From NCBI GenBank assembly GCA_030148505.1, contig JASBTI010000041.1, positions 226,245 through 290,244 of the forward strand: a stretch of 64,000 nucleotides of DNA, in the 5' to 3' direction. Below are positions 26,510 through 35,101 of the stretch, in pieces. Position 1 is the first letter of the stretch. Every line of letters begins with the position of its first letter. The notes under the pieces were generated by a model, which searched no databases, had not been told where the DNA came from, and saw only the letters and a program-made list of their open reading frames with translations. Origin of the DNA: Rhodanobacter sp. GTDB lineage: Bacteria; Pseudomonadota; Gammaproteobacteria; Xanthomonadales; Rhodanobacteraceae. Both the position numbers and the translations under genes were made by a program.

Positions 26510-27147
26510 TGGGTCTGTCCGTCATCGACCGGGTCGACGCCCCCGTGCTGCCGGGCTTCGAGCACCTCAGGCGGTTCTGGGATCCCGTTCTGTCCCGCAT
26601 GACGGTCAAGGTGTTGCCCGGCGAGTTCTATGTCAGCAGCCAGGACGAGCTGGTCACCACGGTGCTGGGTTCATGCGTATCGGCGTGCATCCACGACCGC
26701 CGTCGTGGCATCGGTGGAATGAACCATTTCATGCTGCCCGAGCCCATGGGGGAGCGTGACAACTGGTCTGCCACGGTCGGACGTGCCGCACGTTACGGCA
26801 GCGATGCTATGGAACAGTTGATCAACGCGATTCTCTGTGCCGGGGGGCAACGCGCCGATTTGCAGGTAAAGGTTTTTGGTGGCGGTCGCGTGCTTGCCCA
26901 GCTGACCGATGTCGGACAAAGAAACATCGAGTTCGTGCAGCGCTACATCGCTGCCGAGAAGCTCGTACTGAGTGCGTCCGATCTGGGTGACGTGTATCCG
27001 CGGCAGGTGCAGTTCTTTCCTCACAGTGGCCGGGCGCGTGTGCGTCTGTTGCGCCGCCACGATGACGTGGCTCTTGTCGCCGGCGAACGCGGCTACCTCA
27101 AGCGTTTGGCAAATGACCCGATAAAGGGTGAGGTAGAGCTTTTCTAG
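26509..27147 (+). CDS. cheD: Chemoreceptor glutamine deamidase CheD
   Basis: 212 residues. Catalytic residues are recognisable: Cys in [14 protein letters not shown], His in [11 protein letters not shown], and the later VKVFGGGRV block. ATG 26509 overlaps the cheR stop (TGATG). The open frame runs back to 26302, but that part is cheR sequence. CheD turns receptor glutamines into glutamates before methylation. The C-terminus KGEVELF resembles the end of the sensorless MCP-like protein downstream (AGEIELF). Confidence 0.94.
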   Translation: MGLSVIDRVDAPVLPGFEHLRRFWDPVLSRMTVKVLPGEFYVSSQDELVTTVLGSCVSACIHDRRRGIGGMNHFMLPEPMGERDNWSATVGRAARYGSDAMEQLINAILCAGGQRADLQVKVFGGGRVLAQLTDVGQRNIEFVQRYIAAEKLVLSASDLGDVYPRQVQFFPHSGRARVRLLRRHDDVALVAGERGYLKRLANDPIKGEVELF

Positions 27148-27226
27148 CGACGGTACAGGTGACAGCGCATATCGACACGATCGAGCCTGCGTGAGATGGC
27201 TTGAAGCTTCATGGCGGAGAAGACGA

Positions 27227-28327
27227 ATGACGATAGACAAAGTGCGCGTTCTGGTGGTTGACGACTCCGCATTGGTGCGAAAGCTGATGTCGACGATGCT
27301 TGCCTGTGACCCGATGATCGACGTGGTGGGGACTGCGGCGGACCCGTTGATCGCGCGCGACAAAATAAAGCAGCTGAATCCGGATGTGCTGACACTCGAT
27401 GTCGAGATGCCGCGCATGGACGGCTTGACCTTTCTGGAAAATCTCATGCGTTTGCGCCCGATGCCCGTGGTCATGGTGTCGTCGCTGACTGTGCAGGGAG
27501 CCGATGTGACGTTGCGGGCGCTCGAGCTTGGTGCGGTGGATTTCTTCGCCAAGCCGAGCAGCGACCTCGCCAGCAGCTTTGGCGACAGCGCCCAGGAAAT
27601 CTGCGCCAAGGTGAAGCTCGCGGCGAAAACCAGGCCACGGGCGCGAACCACGGTGCGACAGCTGGAAGTCGCGCCGCGGCTCTCGGCTGATGCAGTATTG
27701 CCTCGTGCGCAGACTCCGGGAACGCGTGGCGGCAGCCCGATCATCGCCATCGGCGCCTCGACCGGCGGAACCGAGGCCATACGAGTAGTGCTTGAAGCCA
27801 TGCCACCCGATGCGCCGCCGATTCTCATCACCCAGCACATCCCTGCGGCCTTCAGTGGTCCGTATGCGGCACGCATGGACAAGTGTTCGGCGATGCGCGT
27901 CTGCGAGGCGCGCGATGGTCAGCCGATCCAGCCGGGGCATGCCTATATCGCACCTGGTAGCCACCATTTGCTGATGATGTGGGATGGTGCCAAATACGTC
28001 TGCCGGCTGCACGACGGTCCCCAGGTCAATCGACACAAACCCAGCGTCGACGTGTTGTTCCGGTCAATGTCGGCCAGTGCCGGCGCGGCAACCATTGCGG
28101 TGCTGTTGACCGGGATGGGCGACGATGGCGCACGAGGTCTGCTCGAACTGAAGCAAGCTGGCGCAGCGACCCTGGTGCAGGACGAAGACAGCTCGGTGGT
28201 CTGGGGCATGCCTGGCGCGGCCTGGAAGTTGGGTGCGGCACGCGAAATGTTGCCGCTGGATGCTATTGCCGCGCGCCTGCTTACGCTGGCGCGTCAACCC
28301 GTGCCTGCGCTTTGCGCAGCCGATTGA
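27227..28327 (+). CDS. cheB: Chemoreceptor methylesterase CheB
   Basis: 366 residues. A receiver domain has D58 in [12 protein letters not shown], followed by a linker and the CheB catalytic domain with Ser in [11 protein letters not shown], His in [12 protein letters not shown] and Asp in [12 protein letters not shown]. It removes methyl groups from MCPs when phosphorylated by CheA. ATG 27227 gives [13 protein letters not shown] and has GGAG upstream; the frame extends to 27191 without family similarity. An MCP-like gene begins 12 nt after the stop. Confidence 0.96.
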   Translation: MTIDKVRVLVVDDSALVRKLMSTMLACDPMIDVVGTAADPLIARDKIKQLNPDVLTLDVEMPRMDGLTFLENLMRLRPMPVVMVSSLTVQGADVTLRALELGAVDFFAKPSSDLASSFGDSAQEICAKVKLAAKTRPRARTTVRQLEVAPRLSADAVLPRAQTPGTRGGSPIIAIGASTGGTEAIRVVLEAMPPDAPPILITQHIPAAFSGPYAARMDKCSAMRVCEARDGQPIQPGHAYIAPGSHHLLMMWDGAKYVCRLHDGPQVNRHKPSVDVLFRSMSASAGAATIAVLLTGMGDDGARGLLELKQAGAATLVQDEDSSVVWGMPGAAWKLGAAREMLPLDAIAARLLTLARQPVPALCAAD

Positions 28328-28339
28328 CGGATACCGATC

Positions 28340-29530
28340 ATGACTGTCACCACCCGTTTCGTCCGCTTCACTACCGGCCGTCCGGCCTTTGGTTGGATAG
28401 CCAGTATCGTGGCGCTGCTGCTTTCACTGATGTGGCATTCCACATGGCTCGCGCCCGTTCTGGTCATTGCACTTACCAGTGTGTGGATCATGGAAAGCCG
28501 GCAAGGCCGTGAGGCGACACCGAAAGCTGCAATGGTGGCCAGTAACGCGCTGCCCGTACGGGAAGCACTGGAGGACGTCCGTAGTGCCCTGGTGGATGAA
28601 CTCGGTCACGCCAGTCGTGAACTTCATCAAGGGCTCGATCTTTTGAGCGATGCGGTCTCCGAGTTGGGCGGCGGTTTCGACGGCTTGTCGAAAAAGACCG
28701 GTTTGCAGCAATCGTTGCTCAAGCAGATCATCGATGTGCAGGGTGATGGCGTCTCGGTCCAGGATTTCGCTGCCCGCACAGCCGAGCTTTTGCAGCACTT
28801 TGTCGGCATGATCGTCCAGATGTCCCAGGAGAGCCTGCGCATCGTTTACCGCATCGATGGCATGGCCAAGGAAATGGATGCCGTGTTCGGATTGCTGAAG
28901 AACGTCAATACGATTGCCGAAGAAACCAATCTGCTGGCACTGAACGCTGCGATCGAAGCGGCCCGAGCTGGCGAGTCAGGGCGGGGTTTTGCAGTTGTGG
29001 CGGGGGAAATTCGCAATCTCGCGAGCAATTCCAATCAGTTCAACGAACAGATTGGCAGCCACGTCGAACGTGCGCGCGGGGCGATGGAGCAGTTGCGCGG
29101 ACTGGTCGGCAGCATGGCGTCGCAGGACCTCAACGTCGCCTTGGCGGCGAAGGGTGGCATCGACGCGATGATGACGCATGTCACTGAGAGTGATGCCCGC
29201 ACCAGCGCGGTTGCAGACCAGGTCGTGGAAATCAACCGGGGGTTGGGCAGCGACGTTTCAACCACTATTCGTTCGTTGCAGTTTGAGGACATCCTAAGCC
29301 AGCTGTTGAAGCAGACACGGAATCGCCTGGTAGAACTGCAGGAGGTAGTGGCCGAATGCACGCGGGATATCGAAGAGCTGGCGTGTTCGCCGGTCGATGC
29401 CGAAGCCCTGATAGAGCGTGCCCAGCGGGTGCGCAGTCGGCTGTCGATCCAGCGCGAAAAGGCGCGTCTGCGTTCACGTGGACCTGCTCTGCAAAGCTCG
29501 ATGGATGCTGGCGAAATCGAACTGTTTTGA
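28340..29530 (+). CDS. MCP-like signalling protein without periplasmic sensor
   Basis: 396 residues. Two adjacent membrane helices near the start ([32 protein letters not shown]) leave no periplasmic domain. The cytoplasmic part has a short MCP core with the hairpin tip [21 protein letters not shown] helical region follows with [20 protein letters not shown], seen in sensorless MCP-like proteins. The end is GEIELF, shared with CheD. It has no CheR-type pentapeptide. It is likely a cytosolic-face input or array component of this cluster. Confidence 0.85.
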   Translation: MTVTTRFVRFTTGRPAFGWIASIVALLLSLMWHSTWLAPVLVIALTSVWIMESRQGREATPKAAMVASNALPVREALEDVRSALVDELGHASRELHQGLDLLSDAVSELGGGFDGLSKKTGLQQSLLKQIIDVQGDGVSVQDFAARTAELLQHFVGMIVQMSQESLRIVYRIDGMAKEMDAVFGLLKNVNTIAEETNLLALNAAIEAARAGESGRGFAVVAGEIRNLASNSNQFNEQIGSHVERARGAMEQLRGLVGSMASQDLNVALAAKGGIDAMMTHVTESDARTSAVADQVVEINRGLGSDVSTTIRSLQFEDILSQLLKQTRNRLVELQEVVAECTRDIEELACSPVDAEALIERAQRVRSRLSIQREKARLRSRGPALQSSMDAGEIELF

Positions 29531-29540
29531 GGAAATTTTC

Positions 29541-29840
29541 ATGATCATCCATCACGATGCCGAATACGACTGCCTCACCTTGCAGGTGGGTGAACGTTTC
29601 GATTTCAGCATACATCGCGATTTCCACGATGCCTGCCTCGGCAATCGGACAGCTTCGCGCAGCTATATTGTCGACATGGGCGAAGTGATCAGCATGGACA
29701 GCTCCGCGCTTGGCATGCTGTTGCTGCTGCGGGAACATGCCGGGGCAGAGCGTGCGGATATCCGCATTGTCAACGCCGGGCCGGAGTTGCGCAGTACCCT
29801 GCGTGTTGCCGGTTTCGAGAAATTGTTCACGATGCAGTGA
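29541..29840 (+). CDS. STAS-domain protein, last gene of the second chemotaxis operon
   Basis: 99 residues, one STAS domain: LTLQVGERFDFSIHRDFHD, YIVDMGEVISMDSSALGMLL and VNAGPELRSTLRVAGFEKL. The motif MDSSALGML carries the Ser that is phosphorylated in SpoIIAA-like anti-anti-sigma factors. GAGG lies 8 nt upstream of ATG, overlapping the previous stop region. Two STAS proteins now frame this operon, one at each end. Confidence 0.88.
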   Translation: MIIHHDAEYDCLTLQVGERFDFSIHRDFHDACLGNRTASRSYIVDMGEVISMDSSALGMLLLLREHAGAERADIRIVNAGPELRSTLRVAGFEKLFTMQ

Positions 29841-30194
29841 GGGGTGCGCGGCAGCGACGGTCAACATAGGAGTTCAGACTCCGTGACCTTCGCTGACACG
29901 GTGCGACGACACCGATTGCTCCGCGATGGTATCGGGTATGCCGCGCTCCCCCGGTAGTCCCCGGCCCAATCCGATTTGACGGTCTCCTGTACGCTCCACG
30001 CTGTGGTCAAGCGCGGCATAGCCATGTTCCGCGGTCACGCCTCGCGGCTGCCGAACAAGAGGTGTGGGCTGGCGTGCAAAACGGCGTTATACGCTCAGGG
30101 AGCGGACTCGCAGGGAGGGACTCGTATAACGCACCCGGCCCCACTGGGGCGGGCCAGGTGCGTGGGAGGCTGGTAGCCTCAAGGTTGCGCAGTA
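29841..30194. other. 354-bp gene-free region with inverted repeats
   Basis: No credible gene. Three dyads are visible. GGAGT/ACTCC at 29869-29882 could end the chemotaxis operon. GCGTTATACG at 30084-30093 is repeated inverted, perfect over 10 bp, as CGTATAACGC at 30123-30132. GCACC-c-GGCCC / GGGCC-a-GGTGC lies at 30131-30161. No T-runs follow any of them. The last lies 34 bp from the end of the converging small secreted protein gene. Confidence 0.6.
30131..30161. terminator. Possible bidirectional terminator hairpin
   Basis: Two 5-bp arms, each interrupted by one mismatch (GCACCcGGCCC and GGGCCaGGTGC), with a 9-nt loop. It sits between two converging transcription units. It lacks a U-tract on either strand, so this is a weak call. 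Confidence 0.4.
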
Positions 30195-30554
30195 CTACCA
30201 GCTGCGGACAGAAACCACGCTGACCGCATAGGTCTGCATGGAAGCCTGGTAGTGGAACATCCGGCCGAGATTGAATGGCACCGACTTCCCCGGCGCGATA
30301 TTGGTGGTGCCGGCGGGCCAGCCCTTTCTGCTTTGCAAGACCTTTCCGTTGGCGTCCCTAGCATCGATTTCGACTTGTGCCGCGGCAGGTTCGGCGCAGT
30401 GGTTCACCAGCTCGCCCTTCATGATCATGGTGTTGCGCATACCGCTCTGGCGGGTGCTTACCGCGAAATCCTTGACCACGAAATCGGTGGGTGCGCACGC
30501 TGCGCTGGCGGTGATGGGGGCAAGTAGGCACAGGGTAACGAGCAGGGTTTTCAT
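30195..30554 (-). CDS. Small secreted protein of unknown function
   Basis: 119 residues. A signal peptide (MKTLLVTLCLLAPITASA) precedes a mature domain of about 100 residues with two cysteines (AACAPTDF and VNHCAEPA), probably disulfide-bonded. Beta-type alternation is seen in FVVKDFAVSTRQSGMRNTMI, followed by MKGELVNHC and VEIDARDANGKVLQSRKGW. The pattern of an extracytoplasmic beta domain with 'gelvN' and 'dxxGkv' resembles FxLYD-like domains, but I cannot assign a family. It stands alone, converging on the chemotaxis operon. Confidence 0.72.
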   Translation of the reverse strand: MKTLLVTLCLLAPITASAACAPTDFVVKDFAVSTRQSGMRNTMIMKGELVNHCAEPAAAQVEIDARDANGKVLQSRKGWPAGTTNIAPGKSVPFNLGRMFHYQASMQTYAVSVVSVRSW

Positions 30555-30623
30555 AGGCTGGGATCCGTCAGTCTGGGGTTTGGTGTTGCTACAAGCCCCA
30601 CAGCGGCAGTACTGGAGAAAACT

Positions 30624-31205
30624 TTAACGTTCGTCGTATGCGTCGCTGCAAAAATGTGAACTGAGCCACAGTCCGGCGAATAACTTGGGGTCGATCGAGT
30701 ATCCCTCCGCGGCGCGTGCGAACAGCCAACTGCCTGCTTTGTCACGCGGTACTTCATGCACCACGATGTTTTCGCTGTCGTCGCCGCCGCCAGGTCCGAC
30801 CCTGCGCAGATCCCGTGCAAGCACAAAAGTAATCATCTCGGTGCTCATGCCCGCCGACGAGGGGCCGCGGTGGATGAAGTCGATGCGGTCGCAGCAATAG
30901 CCAGTCTCTTCCTGCAGTTCGCGTGCGGCGGCGCGCAGCGCGCTTTCATCCGTGTGGTCGGCGAGATCGCCAACCAGGCCGGCGGGCATCTCGATGGTGT
31001 ATTGCTGGATGGCCACTCTGTACTGTTCGACAAACAGCAGGTTGTCTTCCGGCGTCAGCGCAACAATGATCACGGCGCCACCGCGGTTGTTGCGCTCCGC
31101 GTATTCCCAGCGGCCGCGCTTGCGCAAGCTCAGCCAGCGCCCTTGGTGGAGGGTCTCTACGGGCGCGTCGGCGTCAACGGGAAGGCGGTGGGAATTCTTG
31201 TTCAT
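30624..31205 (-). CDS. Nudix hydrolase, ADP-ribose pyrophosphatase-like
   Basis: 193 residues. The Nudix helix ends canonically (ARELQEETGY, matching REUxEExGU). The start of the box is atypical, with extra residues between the Gly of PAGLVGD and the catalytic helix. The upstream sequence LLFVEQYRVAIQQYTIEMPA is the substrate-binding segment typical of NudF/ADP-ribose pyrophosphatases. It likely hydrolyses ADP-ribose or a similar nucleoside diphosphate derivative. No strong ribosome-binding site was seen before ATG. Confidence 0.85.
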   Translation of the reverse strand: MNKNSHRLPVDADAPVETLHQGRWLSLRKRGRWEYAERNNRGGAVIIVALTPEDNLLFVEQYRVAIQQYTIEMPAGLVGDLADHTDESALRAAARELQEETGYCCDRIDFIHRGPSSAGMSTEMITFVLARDLRRVGPGGGDDSENIVVHEVPRDKAGSWLFARAAEGYSIDPKLFAGLWLSSHFCSDAYDER

Positions 31206-31276
31206 CGTGTTTGCAAGTTAGCTGGAAAAAACGTGGTGGCACCCGGTCGTTTCGACACCGACGGGCGATTGCTGCG

Positions 31277-32185
31277 TTAATGACGCAGCAGCGCGCGCAA
31301 CCGACTGCGGGTGAAGGTGCCGAAGCCGAGCTGTTCGGAAAGCCGTTCAAGGCGATCGTGTCCGCCCCGTCGACGCTGAAGCCTATCCGGTGTGCTGACG
31401 ACGGGTGCGTCCAGTGCGATACGGGTCAGCTGTCGATAAAGTCGCGCCTGTTCGGCGTGCTGGCGCAGCTTAGCAGCGCAGCTGGCGGCGCCGCGAAGGC
31501 GCAGGAAAGCGACTTCATCGACGCGCTCCAGCAACGTATCCAGGTTGCCGAAGTGGCTCAGCAGCGCCGCGGCGGTTTTCGCGCCGACGCCGGGTACGCC
31601 GGGGATGTTGTCCACCGAATCGCCGCACAGTGCGAGGTAATCGGCCACTTGGTGCGGGTGCACGCCAAGTTTGTCGTGGACACCGGCTGGCCCCCAGCGC
31701 AGGCCGCGCGCATAGTCCCATTGCTCGTCATGCTCGCCCAAAAGCTGGCCGAAGTCCTTGTCGGCGGAAACGATCACGCTGCGCCAGCCCAGCGCGCGCA
31801 GATTCCATACCGTGCTGCCGATCAAGTCGTCGGCCTCGAAGCTGTGGTCGATCATCAGGTGGATGCCGAGCGCTTCGGTGATTGCGCGGCATTGCACGAA
31901 TTGCCTCTCCAGATCCGGCGGCGGCAGTTCCCGGTTGGCTTTGTAGGATGGATAGATCGCATTGCGGAACGAGCTGGTCAGTGAGGCGTCGAACGCCACT
32001 GCGATGTGTTCGGGCTGGACCCGTTCCAGCAGTTCGCAAAGAAAACGGGTATAGCCATGCACGGCGTTGACCGGATGACCGTCCACATCGAGGAACTCGT
32101 CCGGCATGGAATGCCAGGCACGAAAGACATACAGGCTGCCGTCGACCAGATGAACGGTGGGAGGCTGGGCGAGCGCCGGACTCAC
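31277..32185 (-). CDS. 5'-3' exonuclease, Pol I 5'-nuclease-like
   Basis: 302 residues from GTG that overlaps the stop of the nitroreductase gene (GTGA). Motifs of the 5' nuclease family are present: VHLVDGSLYVFRAWHSMP at the start, the acidic cluster HSFEADDLIG, VIVSADKDFGQLL, and a helix-hairpin-helix GVPGVGAKTAAALLSHFG preceded by LCGDSVDNIPG. There is no polymerase domain, so it is an ExoIX/Xni-like stand-alone nuclease or flap endonuclease. A 75-residue upstream frame extension is rejected as lying in the nitroreductase. Confidence 0.88.
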   Translation of the reverse strand: MSPALAQPPTVHLVDGSLYVFRAWHSMPDEFLDVDGHPVNAVHGYTRFLCELLERVQPEHIAVAFDASLTSSFRNAIYPSYKANRELPPPDLERQFVQCRAITEALGIHLMIDHSFEADDLIGSTVWNLRALGWRSVIVSADKDFGQLLGEHDEQWDYARGLRWGPAGVHDKLGVHPHQVADYLALCGDSVDNIPGVPGVGAKTAAALLSHFGNLDTLLERVDEVAFLRLRGAASCAAKLRQHAEQARLYRQLTRIALDAPVVSTPDRLQRRRGGHDRLERLSEQLGFGTFTRSRLRALLRH

Positions 32186-32751
32186 GGTGCCCAGCTGCTT
32201 AGGAGGTCGGTGAGGGCGGGGCGATCGCGATCGGGGACCTCGATTACCGGCGTGCCAATATGGATGAAGCCAATCACCTGCTCGTGGTCGGCGAGGCCAA
32301 GAACCGCCGCTACCTTCTCGTCGTAGGCGGCCCATCCGGTCAGCCATTGCGCGCCGTAACCGAGGGCATGTGCGCCCAGCAGCAGATTGTGGGCCACATT
32401 GCCGGCGCACAGCTTTTGCTCGATTTCCGGGATGCTGCTGTCGCGATGCAGGCGGGCGACCACCACGATTACCAGCGGCGCAAAGGTATAGCGCAACCGC
32501 TCCTTCTGCTGTTGCGCTTCGGAAAGCTCCGGGCCGCGTTCGATCGCGCGCTCGGCCAGCCGTTCGCCGAAGCGCAGCTTTGCCGCGCCGTGCAGGCGGA
32601 TCAAGCGGAACGGCACCAGCTTGCCATGGTCCGGCACGCGGATGGCGGCTTCGAGCAGTGCCTGCAGTGTCGCCTCGTCAGGCGCCGGTTCACCGAGCTG
32701 GCGCGAAGGAACGGAGCGGCGTTGCAGCAGCAGGGCGAGGGCATCGGACAT
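32182..32751 (-). CDS. Nitroreductase-family flavoprotein (YdjA-like)
   Basis: About 189 residues. The FMN-binding start ALALLLQRRSVPSRQLGEPA, the middle VPDHGKLVPFRLIRLHG and IGFIHIGTP near the end fit the YdjA group of small NAD(P)H nitroreductases. The physiological substrate is unknown. ATG 32751 (MSDALALLL) aligns with the family; ATG 32781 would add MNLPAFPSPP and is possible. It overlaps the exonuclease start and follows the aminotransferase gene closely, so the three probably form one operon. Confidence 0.88.
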   Translation of the reverse strand: MSDALALLLQRRSVPSRQLGEPAPDEATLQALLEAAIRVPDHGKLVPFRLIRLHGAAKLRFGERLAERAIERGPELSEAQQQKERLRYTFAPLVIVVVARLHRDSSIPEIEQKLCAGNVAHNLLLGAHALGYGAQWLTGWAAYDEKVAAVLGLADHEQVIGFIHIGTPVIEVPDRDRPALTDLLSSWAP

Positions 32752-32794
32752 AGGCGGACTCGGGAATGCAGGGAGGTTCATGTTGGAGGGCAAC

Positions 32795-34291
32795 TCATGA
32801 TCTTGCACTGTCGGGCGAATCCAGTTCAAACCATGCCTTGACGCGCGCCCGTGCGTTGCCGTCGTTGCCATCCCGGCGCACAAATTCGTTGCTGACCGGC
32901 GAGTACACGTAGTCTGGCGCCCATGCGCCGGCATGCGCCACGATTTCCCGCACCGCGTTGATCGTGTGGTCGATGTCGGCGGTTGTGGTGCTGGGGTGGA
33001 ACGACAGCCGTACCCACCCCGGTTTCTTCGACAGATCGCCATGGTCGATGCGATCGGTGATCGAGTGGGACAGTGACGGGTCGACATGCAGCAGGTAGTG
33101 CCCATAGGTGCCCGCGCAAGAACAACCGCCACGTGCCTGTACGCCGAAACGGTCGTTCAGCAATTGCACGATCAGGTTGTAGTGGATGTTCTCGACGTAG
33201 AACGAGAAGATCGCCAGCCGTTGCCGGTTCAACGGGGCCAGCACCTGCACGCCCGGGATTGCCTGCAGCGCGTCCATCACGTGGGGGACGACCGCCTCCT
33301 CGCGCCGCCGCATCGCCGACACGCCCATCTGGTTCTTCAGCTGCACTGCCAGCGCGGCTCTGATCGTCTGTAGGAACCCCGGCGTGCCGGCGTCCTCGCG
33401 CGCCTCGATGTCGTCGAGGAACGAATACTGCCCCCAGGGATTGGTCCAGTTCACCGTGCCGCCGCCGCAGTCGTCGGGAACGGTGTTGCGGTAGAGCGCG
33501 CGGTTGAAGATCAGTACACCGGTAGAACCCGGCCCGCCGAGGAATTTGTGCGGCGACCACAGCACGGCATCGAGTTGCTCCTCGGGGTCGGCCGGATGCA
33601 TGTCGATGTCCACGTATGGCGCCGAGGCGGCGAAGTCGATGAAGGCCACGCCGCCGGCACGGTGCATCAGCCGGGCCATCGCATGATACGGCGTGCACAC
33701 GCCAGTGACGTTCGAGCAGGCGGTGAAGGAACCGATCTTCACCGCGCGCTCGCGGTGCTCATACAGCAGCGCTTCGAGCGCGGCCAGATCCACCAGACCG
33801 TCCCGATCCGGTGGCACCACCACGACGTCGGCAATGGTTTCGTACCACGAGGTCTGGTTGGAGTGGTGCTCCATGTGCGTGATGAACACCACCGGGCGTT
33901 CCGCTGGCGCAATATCCACGAAACGCCGCAAGCCCTGCGGCGCCTTCAGTCCGAGGATGCGCTGGAATTTATTGACCACGCCGGTCATACCGGCGCCCAT
34001 GGTGATGATCAGGTCGTCGGCCGCTGCGTTCACGTGGGCCTTCAGTATGCGGTGCGCCTCGTGGTAGGCCAGCGTCATCGCGCGGCCGGTCTCGCTGCTT
34101 TCCGAATGGGTATTACCCACGTAAGGGCCGAAGCGCTCCAGCAGCATTCGCTCGATCGGCCGGTAGAGGCGGCCGCTCGCGGTCCAGTCGGCGTAGACGA
34201 TGCGCTGCTCGCCATGCGGTGACCGAAATGTCTGCTCGTGCCCTACGGTATTGGCGCGGAACGGGGCGAAGTGGTGCTCGAGCGAATCCAT
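32795..34291 (-). CDS. Class V aminotransferase / cysteine desulfurase-like PLP enzyme
   Basis: 498 residues. The PLP lysine is in LWSPHKFLGGPGSTGVLIF. The aspartate and histidine regions IDFAASAPYVDIDM and THMEHHSNQTSW are in place. Near the C-terminus RGGCSCAGTYGHYLL contains a cysteine where cysteine desulfurases carry the persulfide Cys. This supports a SufS/Csd-like sulfur-handling activity, but the protein is longer than SufS (about 400 residues). No suf/isc genes are adjacent, so the substrate is open. Confidence 0.85.
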   Translation of the reverse strand: MDSLEHHFAPFRANTVGHEQTFRSPHGEQRIVYADWTASGRLYRPIERMLLERFGPYVGNTHSESSETGRAMTLAYHEAHRILKAHVNAAADDLIITMGAGMTGVVNKFQRILGLKAPQGLRRFVDIAPAERPVVFITHMEHHSNQTSWYETIADVVVVPPDRDGLVDLAALEALLYEHRERAVKIGSFTACSNVTGVCTPYHAMARLMHRAGGVAFIDFAASAPYVDIDMHPADPEEQLDAVLWSPHKFLGGPGSTGVLIFNRALYRNTVPDDCGGGTVNWTNPWGQYSFLDDIEAREDAGTPGFLQTIRAALAVQLKNQMGVSAMRRREEAVVPHVMDALQAIPGVQVLAPLNRQRLAIFSFYVENIHYNLIVQLLNDRFGVQARGGCSCAGTYGHYLLHVDPSLSHSITDRIDHGDLSKKPGWVRLSFHPSTTTADIDHTINAVREIVAHAGAWAPDYVYSPVSNEFVRRDGNDGNARARVKAWFELDSPDSARS

Positions 34292-34551
34292 CGGTGATCT
34301 CGGGGCGTCGTTGATGTGTTGAAAGGCTAGCAGCCTGTCGGATTTTAGTCGGGCGGTCAGCGAATTCGGCTATTCTCCCCTCGACCACCAACCTCCGCCA
34401 GGCGGTTCAGGCATGACGGGTCGTGGGGGGGACTGTAACGCGCATTGGCGATAAAGGATCGCCAAAGAGAGCAGGCCGGGGAAATGAAGGGCGAACGGTG
34501 GCACGATGGGGGCACTAGGTTCCTGCGCGGGCGGGTCCTGCTGCCGCTCAT
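34292..34551. other. Intergenic region with hairpin
   Basis: No gene seen. A perfect 8-bp stem TTGGCGAT/ATCGCCAA with loop AAAGG lies at 34445-34465, about 90 bp downstream of the cdd stop on the minus strand. It is a possible transcription end for cdd but lacks a T-run. The remaining sequence should hold the aminotransferase promoter. Confidence 0.45.
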
Positions 34552-34968
34552 TTAAGTCGCCAGCGGCAACCCGAATGCGCCCGGCAGCAGTTCAGCTACC
34601 GAAGTTTGCCGGGTATCGCCGTCGAGGTTACCCAGCCATACCGGCATCGCCCCATCGCAAAGCTCGGCCATCACCTGTCGGCAGGCACCGCATGGGCTGA
34701 CCGGTGCCGGGGTATCTGCAATCACCGCCAAGGCCACGAAATCACCAGGCTTGCAGCCGGCGGCTATCGCACTGAAGAGCGCCGTGCGTTCGGCGCAGTT
34801 GCACAGTCCATAAGCTGCATTTTCCACGTTGCAGCCCTTGAATTCCCTGCCGTCATGGGCAAGCAGCGCGGCACCGACCTGAAAGCCCGAATACGCAGCG
34901 TAAGCGCATTCACGGGCGAGGCCGGCCAGGGCCAGCAATTTTTCATGGGAATAGGCAGTTGCAGGCAT
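34552..34968 (-). CDS. cdd: Cytidine deaminase
   Basis: 138 residues, the tetrameric small form. Zinc site: Cys in GLCNCAERTALFSA (C-A-E, with the catalytic Glu) and the two cysteines of SPCGACRQVMAEL. The substrate segment FKGCNVENAAYG is conserved. It deaminates cytidine and deoxycytidine to uridines for pyrimidine salvage. AGGAG lies 6 nt upstream of ATG. It is divergent from pntAA across 133 bp. Confidence 0.96.
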   Translation of the reverse strand: MPATAYSHEKLLALAGLARECAYAAYSGFQVGAALLAHDGREFKGCNVENAAYGLCNCAERTALFSAIAAGCKPGDFVALAVIADTPAPVSPCGACRQVMAELCDGAMPVWLGNLDGDTRQTSVAELLPGAFGLPLAT

Positions 34969-35101
34969 CGGATCTCCTGACGGGGCATCGGTTGATGCAG
35001 GCCGGCCAGGCCGGCAGATCAGCTTACCCCGCCGTCTCGCAGGATCAAAACCTCCTCGCCTTCAACTGCCGCTAAGATAGAGGGACCTTTGGAGGGGAAG
35101 C

